Shown: in pieces, positions 43,163 to 54,442 of the stretch | How positions within the stretch are numbered: position 1 is the stretch's first letter | Layout of the letters: each line of letters opens with the position of its first letter | Source: Balamuthia mandrillaris | Lineage: Eukaryota > Discosea > Longamoebia > Balamuthiidae | Length of the DNA stretch: 64,000 nucleotides | NCBI GenBank assembly: GCA_031835245.1 | Contig: JAVKOQ010000014.1 | Span: forward strand, 271,001-335,000 | Direction of reading: 5' to 3' | Program-made: the position numbers and the translations under genes | The notes under the pieces: model-generated | Told to the model about the DNA's origin: nothing | The model's database searches: none | What the model saw: only the letters and a program-made list of their open reading frames with translations

Positions 43163-43513
43163 ATGGTACGTTGTGTGCAGTGATGGGGAGGGTTAAGAAT
43201 CCAAGTGCACTGAGTTTTTTTTTTTCAAACTTAAAAGGGAGATTTTCCAGCAGAGTACCAGGAGAGCCTCCATTTTCTCGAAAGTGCCGGTATTCCCTCA
43301 GGACCAGCCAAGCGCTTCCTCATCGTACGGTGCACCTTACTGGTTCAACTGTATTGTTTTTTTTTTTTTTTTGTTGGCATCTAAGTGCCTTTCTTTTCTT
43401 GTTGCAGCAAGCCAGAGGCGACGTGGGAATGGCTTTGGAGCTCTACGAAAACTCACTAACCAGTGCTCCTACTGCTGTTAGTTCTTTTCCTTCACTTCTC
43501 TGCTCTGTTCTCC

Positions 43514-43589
<76 letters not shown>

Positions 43590-46500
43590 CTCCTCCTCCT
43601 CCTCCTCCTCCTCCTCCTCTCCTCTCTGCTCTCTCTGACATTGTTGCTCAGAATCCGAATACTGGCAGACAACCCGGTTCTCAACAAATCATTCCGCATC
43701 CTTCTGCTGGAGGAAACGCTGGTGAGGTTGATCCTACTCAACTTGCTGCCAGTTTATTAGGCCAATTAAAACAAGTGTGCGTTTGTGTTGCGGTTTGACA
43801 ACAAAGTCACTATTAATCTCCTCTTCTCTCTCTCTCTCTCTCGCTCTCTTTCTCTCTCTTGCTCTCTTTCTTTCTCTCTTGTGGTAACAGACCAACAAAT
43901 CGCACTTCTACCACGACGGATGAAGAAGCTGAGTTACGAAGAGTTCTAGAATTGAGCAAACAGACCGCTACCGGTACCGCCCCTGAGCCATCATGTACGT
44001 AATTCTTTTGTGGCAGGAATTCAGACAAAAAACGATTCGTAACACAACCCGGTGTACACCTTTCGCTCTTTATAGCCGAAGATCAAGTGCTGGCTCGTGT
44101 GCTGGAAGAAAGCAAAAAAACAGCGGGAGTATCAGCAATGGATGTAGAATCTGGTGTACCGGGTTTCTCCAGTGACGAAATGCAACTGGCCAAGGCTCTC
44201 GAGGCATCTTTTCAATCGTCGGGAGTGGATTCCTACAGCCTCGCCACTGTTTCTAACAACCCTAACCACAGAAAACGGGAGGATGGCGTTCCTGTTGGCT
44301 TGAGGAATGTGGGTAACACGTGTTACTTCAACTCATTGCTTCAAACCTATTTCTTCATTCCTGAACTGCGACGGGCTGTGCTGCGCTTTCCTCCGCTATC
44401 AGAACTATCGGAGGAAGCAGCCAAATCGTCCACTGCTGCGTGTACGTTGAGCTTTCACGTTTTTTGTGTGTTTGATTGTTTGCTTGTTTCGTTTGTTGTT
44501 TGTCTTGGTTTTTCTTTATGAAGTGGTGTGTTCTTTCTGGGTCAATAATGTTTGTGCTCTTTCTACAGTTATGGTCGAGTTGCAGCGGTTGTTTGCGTAT
44601 ATGTTGCTTACAAACCAGAAATGGGTGGATCCAACTCCATTGTTGAAAAAATTAATGGACAAGAATGGCGAACCGATTAACATTGGCAATCAAGAGGATG
44701 TGAGTGGTTAGTAAGCCTTTTCTAGAGATGCTCCGAACAAAAAGTTAAGAAAACAAAAGAGACCTCTTGCATGAAACTGACCATTTCATATTATGGTCTG
44801 GCAATAATGACAATAGAATTCAACGAGCTTTTTTTGACTAGGATCACAGAAGGTCTTGAGTTGACTTCAAGCCTTTCACAGTCCAAGCAATCCTGCAAAG
44901 AAATTAAACAGTGCGCATGCCTTCATTCTTTCTTTTTTTTTTCTCTCTCCTCTCCTCTCTCATCAATTTCTCATTTTGCTTCCGTAGAATGTTCCACGGA
45001 ACTGCTATCGAGTTTTTGAATGCTAAGGAGTCGGATGGAACTCCAATAGAGACATCACAAGATGGCGTTGTAATTGCTCATCTGGTAAATATCTCATTTC
45101 CTTTTCCATTCAACGGGACATGCACTTGACTTTTGTTTTGCATGTTATTGTTGCAGATTTTGCCTGTTTCTGAACAGCCAGAAGACTTGTATACATGTTT
45201 AGATCACTATATGACGGATAAAGTCGAATATGCTACCGAAAAGGGTCATAAGACAGTGGCTGTACAATCGCGCTGGTTCACAAAACTTCCTGCTGTGCTC
45301 ATGATTCAACAAAACGTTCGTATAATTTTTTTCTTTTATTTTTGTTTTCTATTTCGTTTCTTTTGCCTTAATATGAATTTTTGCGTTTGTTACCGATAGA
45401 GAGTCAAGTTTAATATCGAAACAAACACATATCACAAACTCTCCACCCCTGTCCGTTTTGATAATGAGATTGCAATGGACCGTTACTTTTTGGAACACAG
45501 ACAACAAACCACTGAGGCCCGGGAAGTCGTCAACCAGTGGCGCGCTGAGTTGAACAAGCTGGAAGCTGAAATCCGAGCCATCACTCATTTCAAGGTCTGT
45601 CCATGAGCATGCGTCTTGTTTCTGCTTCTGCTTCTGTTTTTGTTTATTGTTGTTCGTAAGCAATTTGGTGCTAAACGGATGCGCGACATAGGGAAGGTCG
45701 CATGGATTGGATGAAGCCCTTCGAAGCGTGATTGACTATCTCACAGACAAACTTAACGCCACTCAGCCCCCAGACCCAGCTGTCAATCCTTCTATAGAAC
45801 TTCTCAATCAATATTATAAAGCAGAAACGGAACGTTTAGGAGGTACTTCTTAACCTTGTTTTGTTTTGTTTTATGTTGCCATATAAGCCACTCACCTTAC
45901 TCTCTCTCTCTCTCTCTCTCTCTCTTGTAGAATTGAACGAAGAAGCTAGAAAACTGCGAAACAAAATTGAATCTGCATATGACGATTTCCCCAAAGATGC
46001 AAAATACTCGCTCTATGCAGTTTGGGTTCACGCCGGTGTTGCTGGCAGCGGCCATTATTGGTCCTATTTGCGCACCGGTGTGACTAAAAAGCAATTGCAA
46101 GAAGCGCAGGCCAAGAAAGCCAGCGAAGGAGAGGGCGATGTCACAAAAAAATACAAGGAAGTGGAAGACATGAAAGATGCTAATTCAACAACGCAAGAAA
46201 TGAAAGGCAAAGACAAAGTGGAGGATGATGACTCTGATAAAGTGTGGCTTAAGAGCAATGATATTCGTATCACATTTGTACGTTCTGCTTGTTCATTGCT
46301 TTTCTTTTTCTTTTCTTGCTTTCTTGCTTTTTTTTTTTTTTTTTTTTTTTTTGGTGCTAATTCTACTTTCATAACAGTCCGACGAAGAGTCTATGTTACA
46401 GGAGGCGGTTGGTGGTTATGGTACCTCAACGGCCTACTTTCTTATCTACGTCGAGTCCGATACTTTCAAGCGCTTGCAAGAGACGCATGCTCATGGACTG

Positions 46501-48085
46501 GAGCAAGAGGCTGAGTATCTAACTTCTGATATGATAAGGGTAAACCATCGCTCTCTTTGTCTCTTCGGTTACTCATTTGTGTCGTTTGTGTTAAACAGAA
46601 AGAAATAGAGGAGGATAACAACAAATTTTTGGAGACGTTGGAAAAGTATAACAAGAGCTCAACCTCCGACAAGGTGGCCACCTTCCTCAACACGGTTGGG
46701 AACAAGCAAGCGGAGGCGCAGCAGTATGTGGAAGACGCTGTGGCCACTGCTGGTGAGAAGGACTTTAGGATTAAGAGCTTCTACGCCTGGTTGTACTCTA
46801 TTGGCTTTGTCGAACAGATGACCTCTGAAATTATCAAAGATGTCTTTGTGACAACCTTTGAGCGAGGCATTCATGTACATATCTTCTTCGTTCTCCTCCC
46901 TCTTCTTCTCTTTTCCAAAACGAGAAGTTATCGGCTTCATTGTTCTTCGTTGTTCTATTTTATTTGGCTGCTTTCCTAAAACTGTTAACTTCTCAAATAA
47001 TAGTTGGAGGTTGGAACAAGTTACTATACTCAAATCCAAGAGAAACTGGGAGCAGCTGTGGAACACGCTCTTACCAGTGCACTTGATGGTGCTGCGGTAT
47101 CAGAGACTCTCCGCGCTGAGCATCAAAGCTTCCGAAAAGTGGCTCAATTCTTTTCGGTTGGTTTAACATTTTTCTTTGAGCAAAAGTATGCATTTCTTTC
47201 TTGAGTTTTTTTCTTTCTTCTCCCACTAACCATTTTTTCTCATTTTTTTTCGCCCTGTTCGTTCTTATATGAAGATACGACAAGACATTTCACGCATTCG
47301 CAGAAGCTCTGATGGAAGACCGAAAGCAACAATATCCATCCGCCAGACGAGACCAGCTTATCATGGGCGTTGTTCGGGTCTGCTTATTGGTACGTTCAGA
47401 TAATTCGGAGTGAAAGGAAAAGGATAGGAAAGAGAGGAAGATATTAAACTTTTGTTTCCTTTCATTGCCAAAAGGGGTTATTTGAGGAAGCAAGTAAAAT
47501 GTACGCAGCTCACGATTGGGGAAGCATCAATCTGTTTTCGCGGTTGGCTTCATATGCAGGTGCCTTCTTGGAACTCAACGAGCCTGTTTACATCAGCATA
47601 CGTGATAGGCTCTTCACTCTCGCTCAGTCCTCACTTGCCAATATTCCTTCTCCAGATGGTAACCCCCGTGTACCCTCTCTCACTTAACTTTTCCTCTATT
47701 CTCACATTCTCTCGCTTTCTTACTGTTAATAGCTCGTGAACGTTTAGAAAATTGTGTACGAAGCATGCTCTCTGGTGCGAAGCCAACAGTGGAGATCATC
47801 CACCACAAGCTAACCGAGATAGGCAGAAGCGAGCTTGACAAGTGGGCCGATCTTGCCACTCGTATTCAACAACAATTGCAGCAGCTGAAAGAGGCTTATC
47901 CTGGGCTCTGTGCTGAGTTGTTGCCTCAACCGCCAGCCTCCCCCTCAACCTCTTCCGCTTCCAGTCAGAAGCCTGCTGGAGGGGCCGCCTCTCAACACTC
48001 CACGGAGCGGAAAGTAGACCCATCAAAAACTGTAGCAGGGGATACTGATGATGACGAACCTCCTCCCCTTGTGCGTAACGCGTAA
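43163..48085 (+). CDS. USP25/28-like ubiquitin-specific protease
   Basis: Cysteine deubiquitinase with at least 14 exons. Exon 1 supplies only the ATG (43163-43165, then GTACG). Exon 2 gives GDFPAEYQESLHFLESAGIP, which with ARGDVGMALELYENSL forms a UBA-like fold. Two UIM-like segments follow (EDEEAELRRVLELSKQT by inference, and QLAKALEASFQSSGV). Catalytic Cys box: GLRNVGNTCYFNSLLQTYF. His box: YSLYAVWVHAGVAGSGHYWS. Between them are LQRLFAYMLL, NQEDVSE and WFTKLPAVLMIQQNRVKF. A long coiled-coil insert sits inside the catalytic domain and a helical C-terminal region of about 400 residues follows, as in USP25, USP28 and yeast Ubp2. Introns 43519-43619, 43826-43880 and 45899-45925 carry CT tracts. 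Confidence 0.85.
43519..43619 (+). repeat. (CT)n/(CTC)n tract in a USP intron
   Basis: Pyrimidine repeat directly after a donor near 43478, switching from CT to CTC units. Confidence 0.9.
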
Positions 48086-48329
48086 ATAAAAAACCAATTA
48101 GCCGAAGTTTTGGGTTTGTTGCATGCCAATTTTTTCCTCGAATTTTGAGACCGGAACGAAGGGAGTTTATGCCACTTTGTTGGCTTATGTGGCGTCTTTC
48201 GGAATTTTTTGGGTTGCAATGCCACAAAAAAAAAGGGGGAAACAAGAAAAAAAAATGATAAAGAGAGAGGATGTTTGTTGCTCTGTGAGAGAAGTTGATT
48301 TTTTTGTTTTTGGTACCCTATGGGACGTA

Positions 48330-48701
48330 ATGAGCCCTAAAATGGCGCGAAAAGGATGTGTACTTCCGGTGACTGTGGATACACCGATTCCGGAATCTTT
48401 CTACACCTCTATTTGGGGGTACGAGCCCTGCCATGAGTACACCTCCGATGTGCAGTTTGAGCGCTCCCCCTTCTCTTCTATGCCGCACCTTCAGTTGGGC
48501 AAAGGGGGACGGTATGGCCATGCGCAAATAGCACCACCGATTCGAGTGTGTTATGACCCGCAGAAACAAAAAATCAAAGTCTCATTTCATTACAAAGTTT
48601 TCAATACACAAGGCCGCATGACATTTCCTCATCAACCGAATCAAGCGGTAAGTGTACCATTTATTTTTGCAAATAACGCTCTAGATCTGGAAAATGTTTA
48701 A
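48330..48701 (+). pseudogene. orphan exon of an unidentified gene
   Basis: From the ATG at 48330 the frame reads MSPKMARKGCVLPVTVDTPI and continues with balanced, non-repetitive composition (SFYTSIWGYEPCHEY, GGRYGHAQIAPPIRVCYDP, KIKVSFHYKVFNTQGRMTFP). At 48648 there is a full-consensus donor, GCG|GTAAGT, after exactly 106 codons. No partner exon is recognisable downstream. If the donor is ignored the frame stops at 48701. The tail overlaps the end of the opposite-strand transposase-like ORF. It is possibly a gene truncated by insertion. I do not recognise the protein. Confidence 0.4.
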
Positions 48702-51237
48702 CATTTCTGTTGCTCCATGACTCCTCTCCTCGGGTCCTAGAACGTAGAACGCCTGCTAAAAGAGGAGACTCGGCCGCAGCATTAGTTTCAAGTGTGCGCC
48801 TTTCCAGGAGCTGTTGTGTCAGCTGACAGGTCCCCGTGTTCATGCCTGCAAAGCCTTGGGTACTGTCTTTCACCATTCGTTTCAATGCTGCATGTGTGCT
48901 TTCTATCAGAAAGTTGCTAAACTTCTCTACACCCCCTTCCTTCTCCAACCAGTAGCCAAGATGATCAATGAAGATGTGAATGTATGTTGTGATGTCACCC
49001 ACTGTCCATGTGTTTAGATAAGCCAGTAAAAACTGTCGTGCTTCTCTCTTCCATTCTTGTTCTGTTATTCGAAGCTTCTCTTGCATCGCCAATGCACACA
49101 CACGTCGGAACTCCTTCCATACTCCTCGCACCTGTTGCAGATGGTCCTTAAAAGCTACTTCTCTTTCCTTTTCCTTTTGCTTCTCTTCTGTCTGCTCAGT
49201 TGTCTCTTCGTCACTTTGATTAACATCAGCATCAAGCTCAGCAAGCCATTCCTCAGCATGTTCCAACACGATCAAAAACTCACGGCGGTTGAAGCGGCTC
49301 TTTTTGATACGTTGACTGAAGTTGCCTGCCTTCTTTGATTCCACAAGGTAAATCCCCATCTTTTCCAATCTTTGTGCCAACAGCTCAGCAAGCAGTCCTT
49401 TGGGGTCTATCCACCCTAATTCAAGTGTTTTGTTGAGCAGCTTACGGCAGACAGCCATGACCAAGTGTAGAAGACAGGGGATGACTTGCTTTGGGGCAAA
49501 CAGCAAAATGGGTTCTTCAACTTGCCCGTTGTGTTGACTGGCCTGTGATTTCCTAGTTGAAGGGGCCAAGTGCGAGATTGTCTGCCAATTGTTGATGATT
49601 TCTTCAAGGGTACGGAACTTCGTTTTCTCTTCTGACAAAAACTCCACTTCTCCTCTTGTGTTCACTTGACTTTCAAGCTCATCCTTCGTCACGTTACACC
49701 AAAAGCAGCGATAGCAGGTGTTGGTCCGATAAAACTCGTTCTTTCCTGTCAATACAACTAACGTTTTCAGGTCCACCACAAGGCATGTCTCAACTTGTAC
49801 CACTTTTCCCGTTTTGCTGGTAAGTTGCAATCCATTTTTGGCCCATTCATTGATGAAGTCTTTGTTCTTACCAAGCTCTTCTATCATCATCTTTCTATCC
49901 TCTTTGCCCAAGTACAATATCCATGGATGACAGTTGTGGCTTGATTTCATTTCGCTTAACGTGAGCTTCTTGCTGAGAAATTCGATAGTACCAACTTCGA
50001 GTTGTTTGTGGCCCCGTTCACTTGCTGTAGCTCCATCAAAAGAGAACTTGAGCTTAGGGTCATCCATCGCCTCAAGGCCACTAGTAGCAAAGACCTCTTG
50101 AATGAAGTCTGCAAGTGGGTAGTAGCTCCCTCTTCCTCCCTCTGTTGTCCACGTTTTCCCGTCCAACATCTCATGTTGTTTTTTCTTCACATGATGCAGA
50201 GTTGAATCTTTTGAAAGCCGAAAGGTCTTTACCACCAATGGCCAGCAGCGATCTGCAATCCGTAAGACGTTCTTGACAATAACAAGTTCTTTAAGACTTG
50301 GCTCTGGTCGCATATCACTGGCAAAACGTCTTCCTATCCACCCTTCAATCATCGGTGATGAGTAAACAAGGTCCTCCACTCCCATCGCTGCAGTTTTGTC
50401 CAGTATTGCTTCGATCAACTTCAATGCCACCCCAACTGCAACATCACTTCCCTCGATATCTGTGGTCCGTATTTCTCTCAACGCCTTTATCCCTGTTTCT
50501 ATTACTTCTTGTAGCAATTCTTCTTGTTGACGTTGCTTTGCCTCTCTTGCTTCTTCCAATCTTCGTTGTAGCTCTTTTGCTTGTTTGTCATTTTCTTGTT
50601 TTGTGGCAAGGTAGAGGCAGCGACCACAGCTTTCTGGTAAGCAGTAAACATGCTTTATCTTCTCATGTTGTGCTCTTCCCTTCTTTGTTGGATAGCAGCG
50701 TCCACAGCCTTCATGTCTGCACATGAACAGATGACATTCCACTCCACTTGGAAGGCCTTGTCTCTCTGCTGCCTCGAATGTGGCACCTTGCTTCTCCTCC
50801 GCCGCCTCGAATGTGGCACCTTGCTTCTTCTCCACCGCCTCGAATGTGGCACCTTGCTTCTCCTCCGCCACCTCAAATGTGGCACCTTGCCTCTTCTCCG
50901 CTGCCTCACCTTGCTTCTCCGCCACCGCCTCGAATGTGGCACCTTGCCTCTCTGCCGCCTCTACTGCAGGACCTTGCCACTCGGTGCCATCATCATTTGG
51001 TTGGTCATTTCTTGCTTCTTTTGCTGCCTTGCCTCGCTTTCTCACTGGAACACGTTTACAAGTTTCACAGGATTGGCCTAACCGACAAGGATGCATTTTG
51101 CTACCACTTCCCTCGTGTTGGTTCAATGTACGGCTATCCTTGGCTACATGAGGTTTGGGACCATGGAGAGGCCTACACACCTCATGTGTGCAAATGAACG
51201 GAGGAGAACGTGAAATCTTTTTGCTCCGGCGTTTCAT
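48661..51237 (-). mobile_element. transposase-like ORF with zinc fingers
   Basis: One uninterrupted ORF of 858 residues from the ATG at 51237. N-terminal Cys/His finger-like segment (PPFICTHEVC with later H), then about seven copies of a 10-12 residue unit (KQGATFEAAEE type, 50750-50960), then a C2H2-like finger (FMCRHEGCGRCY ... HEKIKH) and a coiled coil. The core has KFSFDGATASERGHKQLEVG, VVDLKTLVVLTGKNEF and a CYRCFWCNVT knuckle. It also has IHIFIDHLGYWLEKEGG and FSNFLIESTHAALKR, an order (DG, VDxK, CxWC, HxxxxE-helix) seen in transposon-derived proteins of several eukaryotes. Single exon, finger domains and an orphan neighbour exon support a mobile origin. I found no clear terminal inverted repeats, so autonomy is unproven. 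Confidence 0.5.
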
Positions 51238-51557
51238 TTGTGGTAGTTTGTTATTCTTTTGTTGCAAAAGGCAAAAACGTGTTTCTTGCCGGCAAGAAAG
51301 AAAAGTGTTTTTATTTTCTTGGAAAAAATTTGGATAATCTCCAAACAATGCCTTTGTGGAAAAATCTCATTTCTTCGAAATTTCTATCTATTCTACTATT
51401 AAAAAATTGGTTGTAGTCGACATTGTCGACACATTCTTAAGGTCGTGTTTGGAGACTATCGCAGTGTTGCTGCGTGAATTTATTGACAGCTATCTGGTGA
51501 TCAACATTTAAGGATACCTAAATCTGACCGATCTGGCAGGCAGCAGCAAGCGTAAAC

Positions 51558-51630
51558 GGCGCCATGGCGTAGTTGGCAGCGCGTCTCCCTAGTAAGGAGA
51601 AGGTCGTGGGTTCGAATCCCACTGGTGCCT
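51558..51630 (+). tRNA. tRNA-Thr (AGT)
   Basis: 73 nt, full cloverleaf without intron. The acceptor stem GGCGCCA pairs with TGGTGCC (one G-T), the anticodon stem TCTCC/GGAGA encloses loop CTAGTAA, and the T arm is GTGGGTTCGAATCCCAC. Anticodon AGT reads threonine codons after A34 editing. Discriminator T. A T6 run follows. Confidence 0.95.
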
Positions 51631-51635
51631 CTTAC

Positions 51636-51641
51636 TTTTTT
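51636..51641 (+). terminator. Pol III terminator
   Basis: TTTTTT six bases after the first tRNA-Thr. Confidence 0.75.
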
Positions 51642-52153
51642 GCACTTTCCCCGTTGCTTTCTCTCTTCTCGATCTCCGCTGTCTTCACGGACACCGTCTG
51701 CTCATTTGTGACCACCATCGCCTTCCTTACTTCACCTTAGGTCGATCTTAATACTCTAGTTCCAAATACATCAAAAGCTTTTGAAGCGTTCGCAACATTC
51801 GCTCAGCCAAGAGACACGGCGTAGCTTCTCTCAAACAATTTTGAGTCACCATATACTCCAAAAGAGATAAAAAGTCAGCTCCCATGGTGGAAGAGGGAAT
51901 TCCAGCTAAATAGGAAGATGGCTTCCAGAAGGAAAGCCAGATTTATGAACAACAGAGTAAAAAAGGAACCAAGAAGTACGTTTTCTCCACGCCTGCGGGC
52001 TCAAAGTGACAGACGGCAAAACCCAGCGGTAGAGAGGCGGAGGGTGAGGCTCAGGCCAGGCGTGCCCCCCTGATCGGCTTCGTTCTTTGGGAAAACACGC
52101 TCTTCGGAAATGATCTCAGCCGTTGCCCATTTATCTCCCCTTGTGATGAATAA
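51642..52153. other. spacer between the two tRNA genes
   Basis: No recognised gene. It includes a 51-codon Arg-rich frame (51918-52073, MASRRKARFMNNRVKKEPR start) with a possible GTACG donor inside; coding status is unknown. Confidence 0.35.
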
Positions 52154-52226
52154 GGCGCCATGGCGTAGTTGGCAGCGCGTCTCCCTAGTAAGGAGAAGGT
52201 CGTGGGTTCGAATCCCACTGGTGCCT
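52154..52226 (+). tRNA. tRNA-Thr (AGT), second copy
   Basis: Identical 73-nt sequence to the copy at 51558, same anticodon AGT and discriminator T, followed by CTTTCTTTTTT. The surrounding sequence differs, so only the tRNA unit is shared. Confidence 0.95.
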
Positions 52227-52231
52227 CTTTC

Positions 52232-52237
52232 TTTTTT
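52232..52237 (+). terminator. Pol III terminator
   Basis: TTTTTT six bases after the second tRNA-Thr. Confidence 0.75.
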
Positions 52238-52390
52238 CTTTTGGCGCCAACCACCCTATTTGAGACAACGATGAAATTTGGCAAGAGGCCCACGGAGAAA
52301 AACTGGAAAATAGTGCAGTTGTTTTTCTGTCCATAAAGCAGTAGTACATAAAGGCTCGTCGGATTGTACGCAGGCTGAACGGAGAGCACT

Positions 52391-54365
52391 ATGGTGTGGT
52401 TTCAAACAGAGCCACTGTTCGCCATCTACGGCGCCATAGGAGGAGTGGCAGTGTTCTATGGGCTCTGCTCTTCAATCCTCAAACGCTATCTTTTCATCAG
52501 CGAGATCGTGGTGTCTCTCTCCGCGGGTATCATCCTGGGTGGCTTTCCGAGCAACCTCTATTCATACGTGGAGGTGGATGAATGGTTCCAGGACGTCACG
52601 CGGGAACGCGTCCTGGAGGAGGTAGCTCGCCTGGGCATCGCCATCCAGTTGATGGCCACCGCGCTGCGAGTGTACCACAAGGGCAGGTGGCCTTATTGGA
52701 AGTCCCTTTTCGTACTATTGCTGCCCGTCATGACACTCTCCTGGTTGAGCAGCGGCTTGCTGGCTTGGGGTCTGTTGAAGGGCTTTAACATCTGGGAGGG
52801 ATTGCTCGTAGGCTCCTTTGCTGCTCCAACAGGTACTTCTATTCGAATCAAGTGAATGAGTAAGCGGATGAAGACAAATAAGAACTCACCAATTGTTTGT
52901 TTTAATGAAACAAACAGATCCGGTGATAGCAGCGAGCATCATAACAGGCACATTTGCAACGCAAAAGGTCACTTATGGCATACGCACCATCATATCTACG
53001 GAGTCTGGGGTGAATGATGGGTTGGCCTATCCTTTCGTGTTGTTGCCCATCGTTTTCATCACACGCTCTCCTGGTTTGTTTTCCCTGCTTTCACTTGCCG
53101 AACAGCAAAACAAAAAAAAAAAAAAAATACATACCAAAATACATACCAAAACACCAACACAAAAGGGGATGCATTGCTGCATTGGTTTCTGGTGGTGATC
53201 CTGTACGAAGTAGGGGTTGCGTTGATAGCAGGTGCGCTGATAGGCCTGCTGATCGGGTGGCTGCTCAGATGGTCCGAAAAACTGCAGATGATAGACAAGC
53301 CCAGTCTGTTGGGTTTCTCTTTGGCGCTGTCTCTGCTAGTGTTGGGGGTGCTTCAGATCCTACGAACAGATGCCATCCTAGCTGTCTTTACTGCTGGCTT
53401 AGGTTTTTTTTCTAACTTCCTTCCATTACCCTCAGTCTTATTCGTCCTTCTCTTCTTTCTTCTTTTCTTGTTTTCGTCTTCAGTCCTCGTTCTATCTGTG
53501 CATTTTTTCTGACTAGTCCAAAACCTAGGATTCGCGCATACGCTACCCATCGCAGAACGGTTCACGGAAGAAAGCATTCAAGAGACGGTCGATACTCTCT
53601 TCACGACCACTACATTCGTGTTGCTTGGAGTAGGTGAGCGTCCTATCATTTTCGGCTCTTCTTATGCAATTCATGCCTTGACCCTCCTGTTTCTTGTTAG
53701 GCATCCCATGGAATGGATGGGGAGAGCTCGGCTGGCGTGGACCTGTTCTCTCTCTTCTCGTACTTGTGTTTAAGCGCGTTCCTTTTGTATTGCTCTTCGC
53801 CTGGTTCTTGCGTCCACCGGTAGAGGCCATCTCGGAGGCTCTCTATTTGGGGTGGTTCGGCCCGATGGGAGTAGCGGCGGTATTCTATGGGGCGTTGGCC
53901 TCCAGGCTAACCGAAGAGGACTCTGACAACAGCGAGTTGTTCTTCCCGATAGCCACACAGTTCATGGTCTTCTCAGTGATCATTCATGGCACCACTGCTG
54001 GGCCGCTCACCTATCTGTTGGCGTGGATTCATCCGCCTGCTGCGGATGCAGATCAACAACGCAGAAAGAAGGAGTTGGAGGCGGAAGAGGAGGAGGAGGA
54101 AGGGATACCACCACGTAATATCGGAAGTAAGTCTCCCCCACCTAGTCCTTCGCCAAGTTCCGATGATGACCATTCTCCACGTGGTGGCATTCGTGCCCGC
54201 GATACGAGGCGAAGTCATGTAGAAGAAAGAAGTGACGAAAATGATAAAGAAGAGGAGAAAGAAAAGCAAAAGGAAGCTGATAAACGAGAAGAAGAGGAAA
54301 AGGAGAGAGCAAGAAAACCTACGGAAGCGGATGCTGGGGATGAACCTGAAATAGAGACAGGATAA
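52391..54365 (+). CDS. Na+/H+ antiporter, fungal Nha1/Sod2-like (CPA1)
   Basis: Plasma-membrane cation/proton exchanger. Five or six exons encode about 12 hydrophobic segments: [68 protein letters not shown], then the ion-site motif [12 protein letters not shown], formed across the intron 52832-52917. [19 protein letters not shown] is also diagnostic of the fungal/plant NHX-type group. Later segments include [33 protein letters not shown] and [20 protein letters not shown]. The C-terminal 110 residues are cytosolic, acidic and Lys/Glu-rich with a Ser/Pro block. The length is shorter than yeast Nha1 because of this reduced tail. Start ATG at 52391. Confidence 0.88.
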
Positions 54366-54442
54366 AACTCTTTGGCGATGGGAATAATTGTAATATTGTA
54401 CAATAACAAACACAACCACTCCTGTACCATCAAATTCATCTA

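Noticed and set aside
50298-51197. Several plus-strand frames of 120-150 residues
   Set aside because: They are antisense shadows of the 858-residue transposase-like ORF; their repeats mirror its internal repeat.
48086-51560. Terminal inverted repeats of the putative element
   Set aside because: Short matches such as CCAATTTTTT near both sides were found, but nothing long or positioned well enough to call.
51918-52073. 51-codon Arg-rich frame between the tRNA genes
   Set aside because: Good ATG but no homology, short, and possibly interrupted by a donor; kept only as a note in the spacer.
52051-52389. Minus-strand frame containing FEPTTFSLLG-like peptide
   Set aside because: It is a translation across the tRNA-Thr gene, a common annotation artefact.
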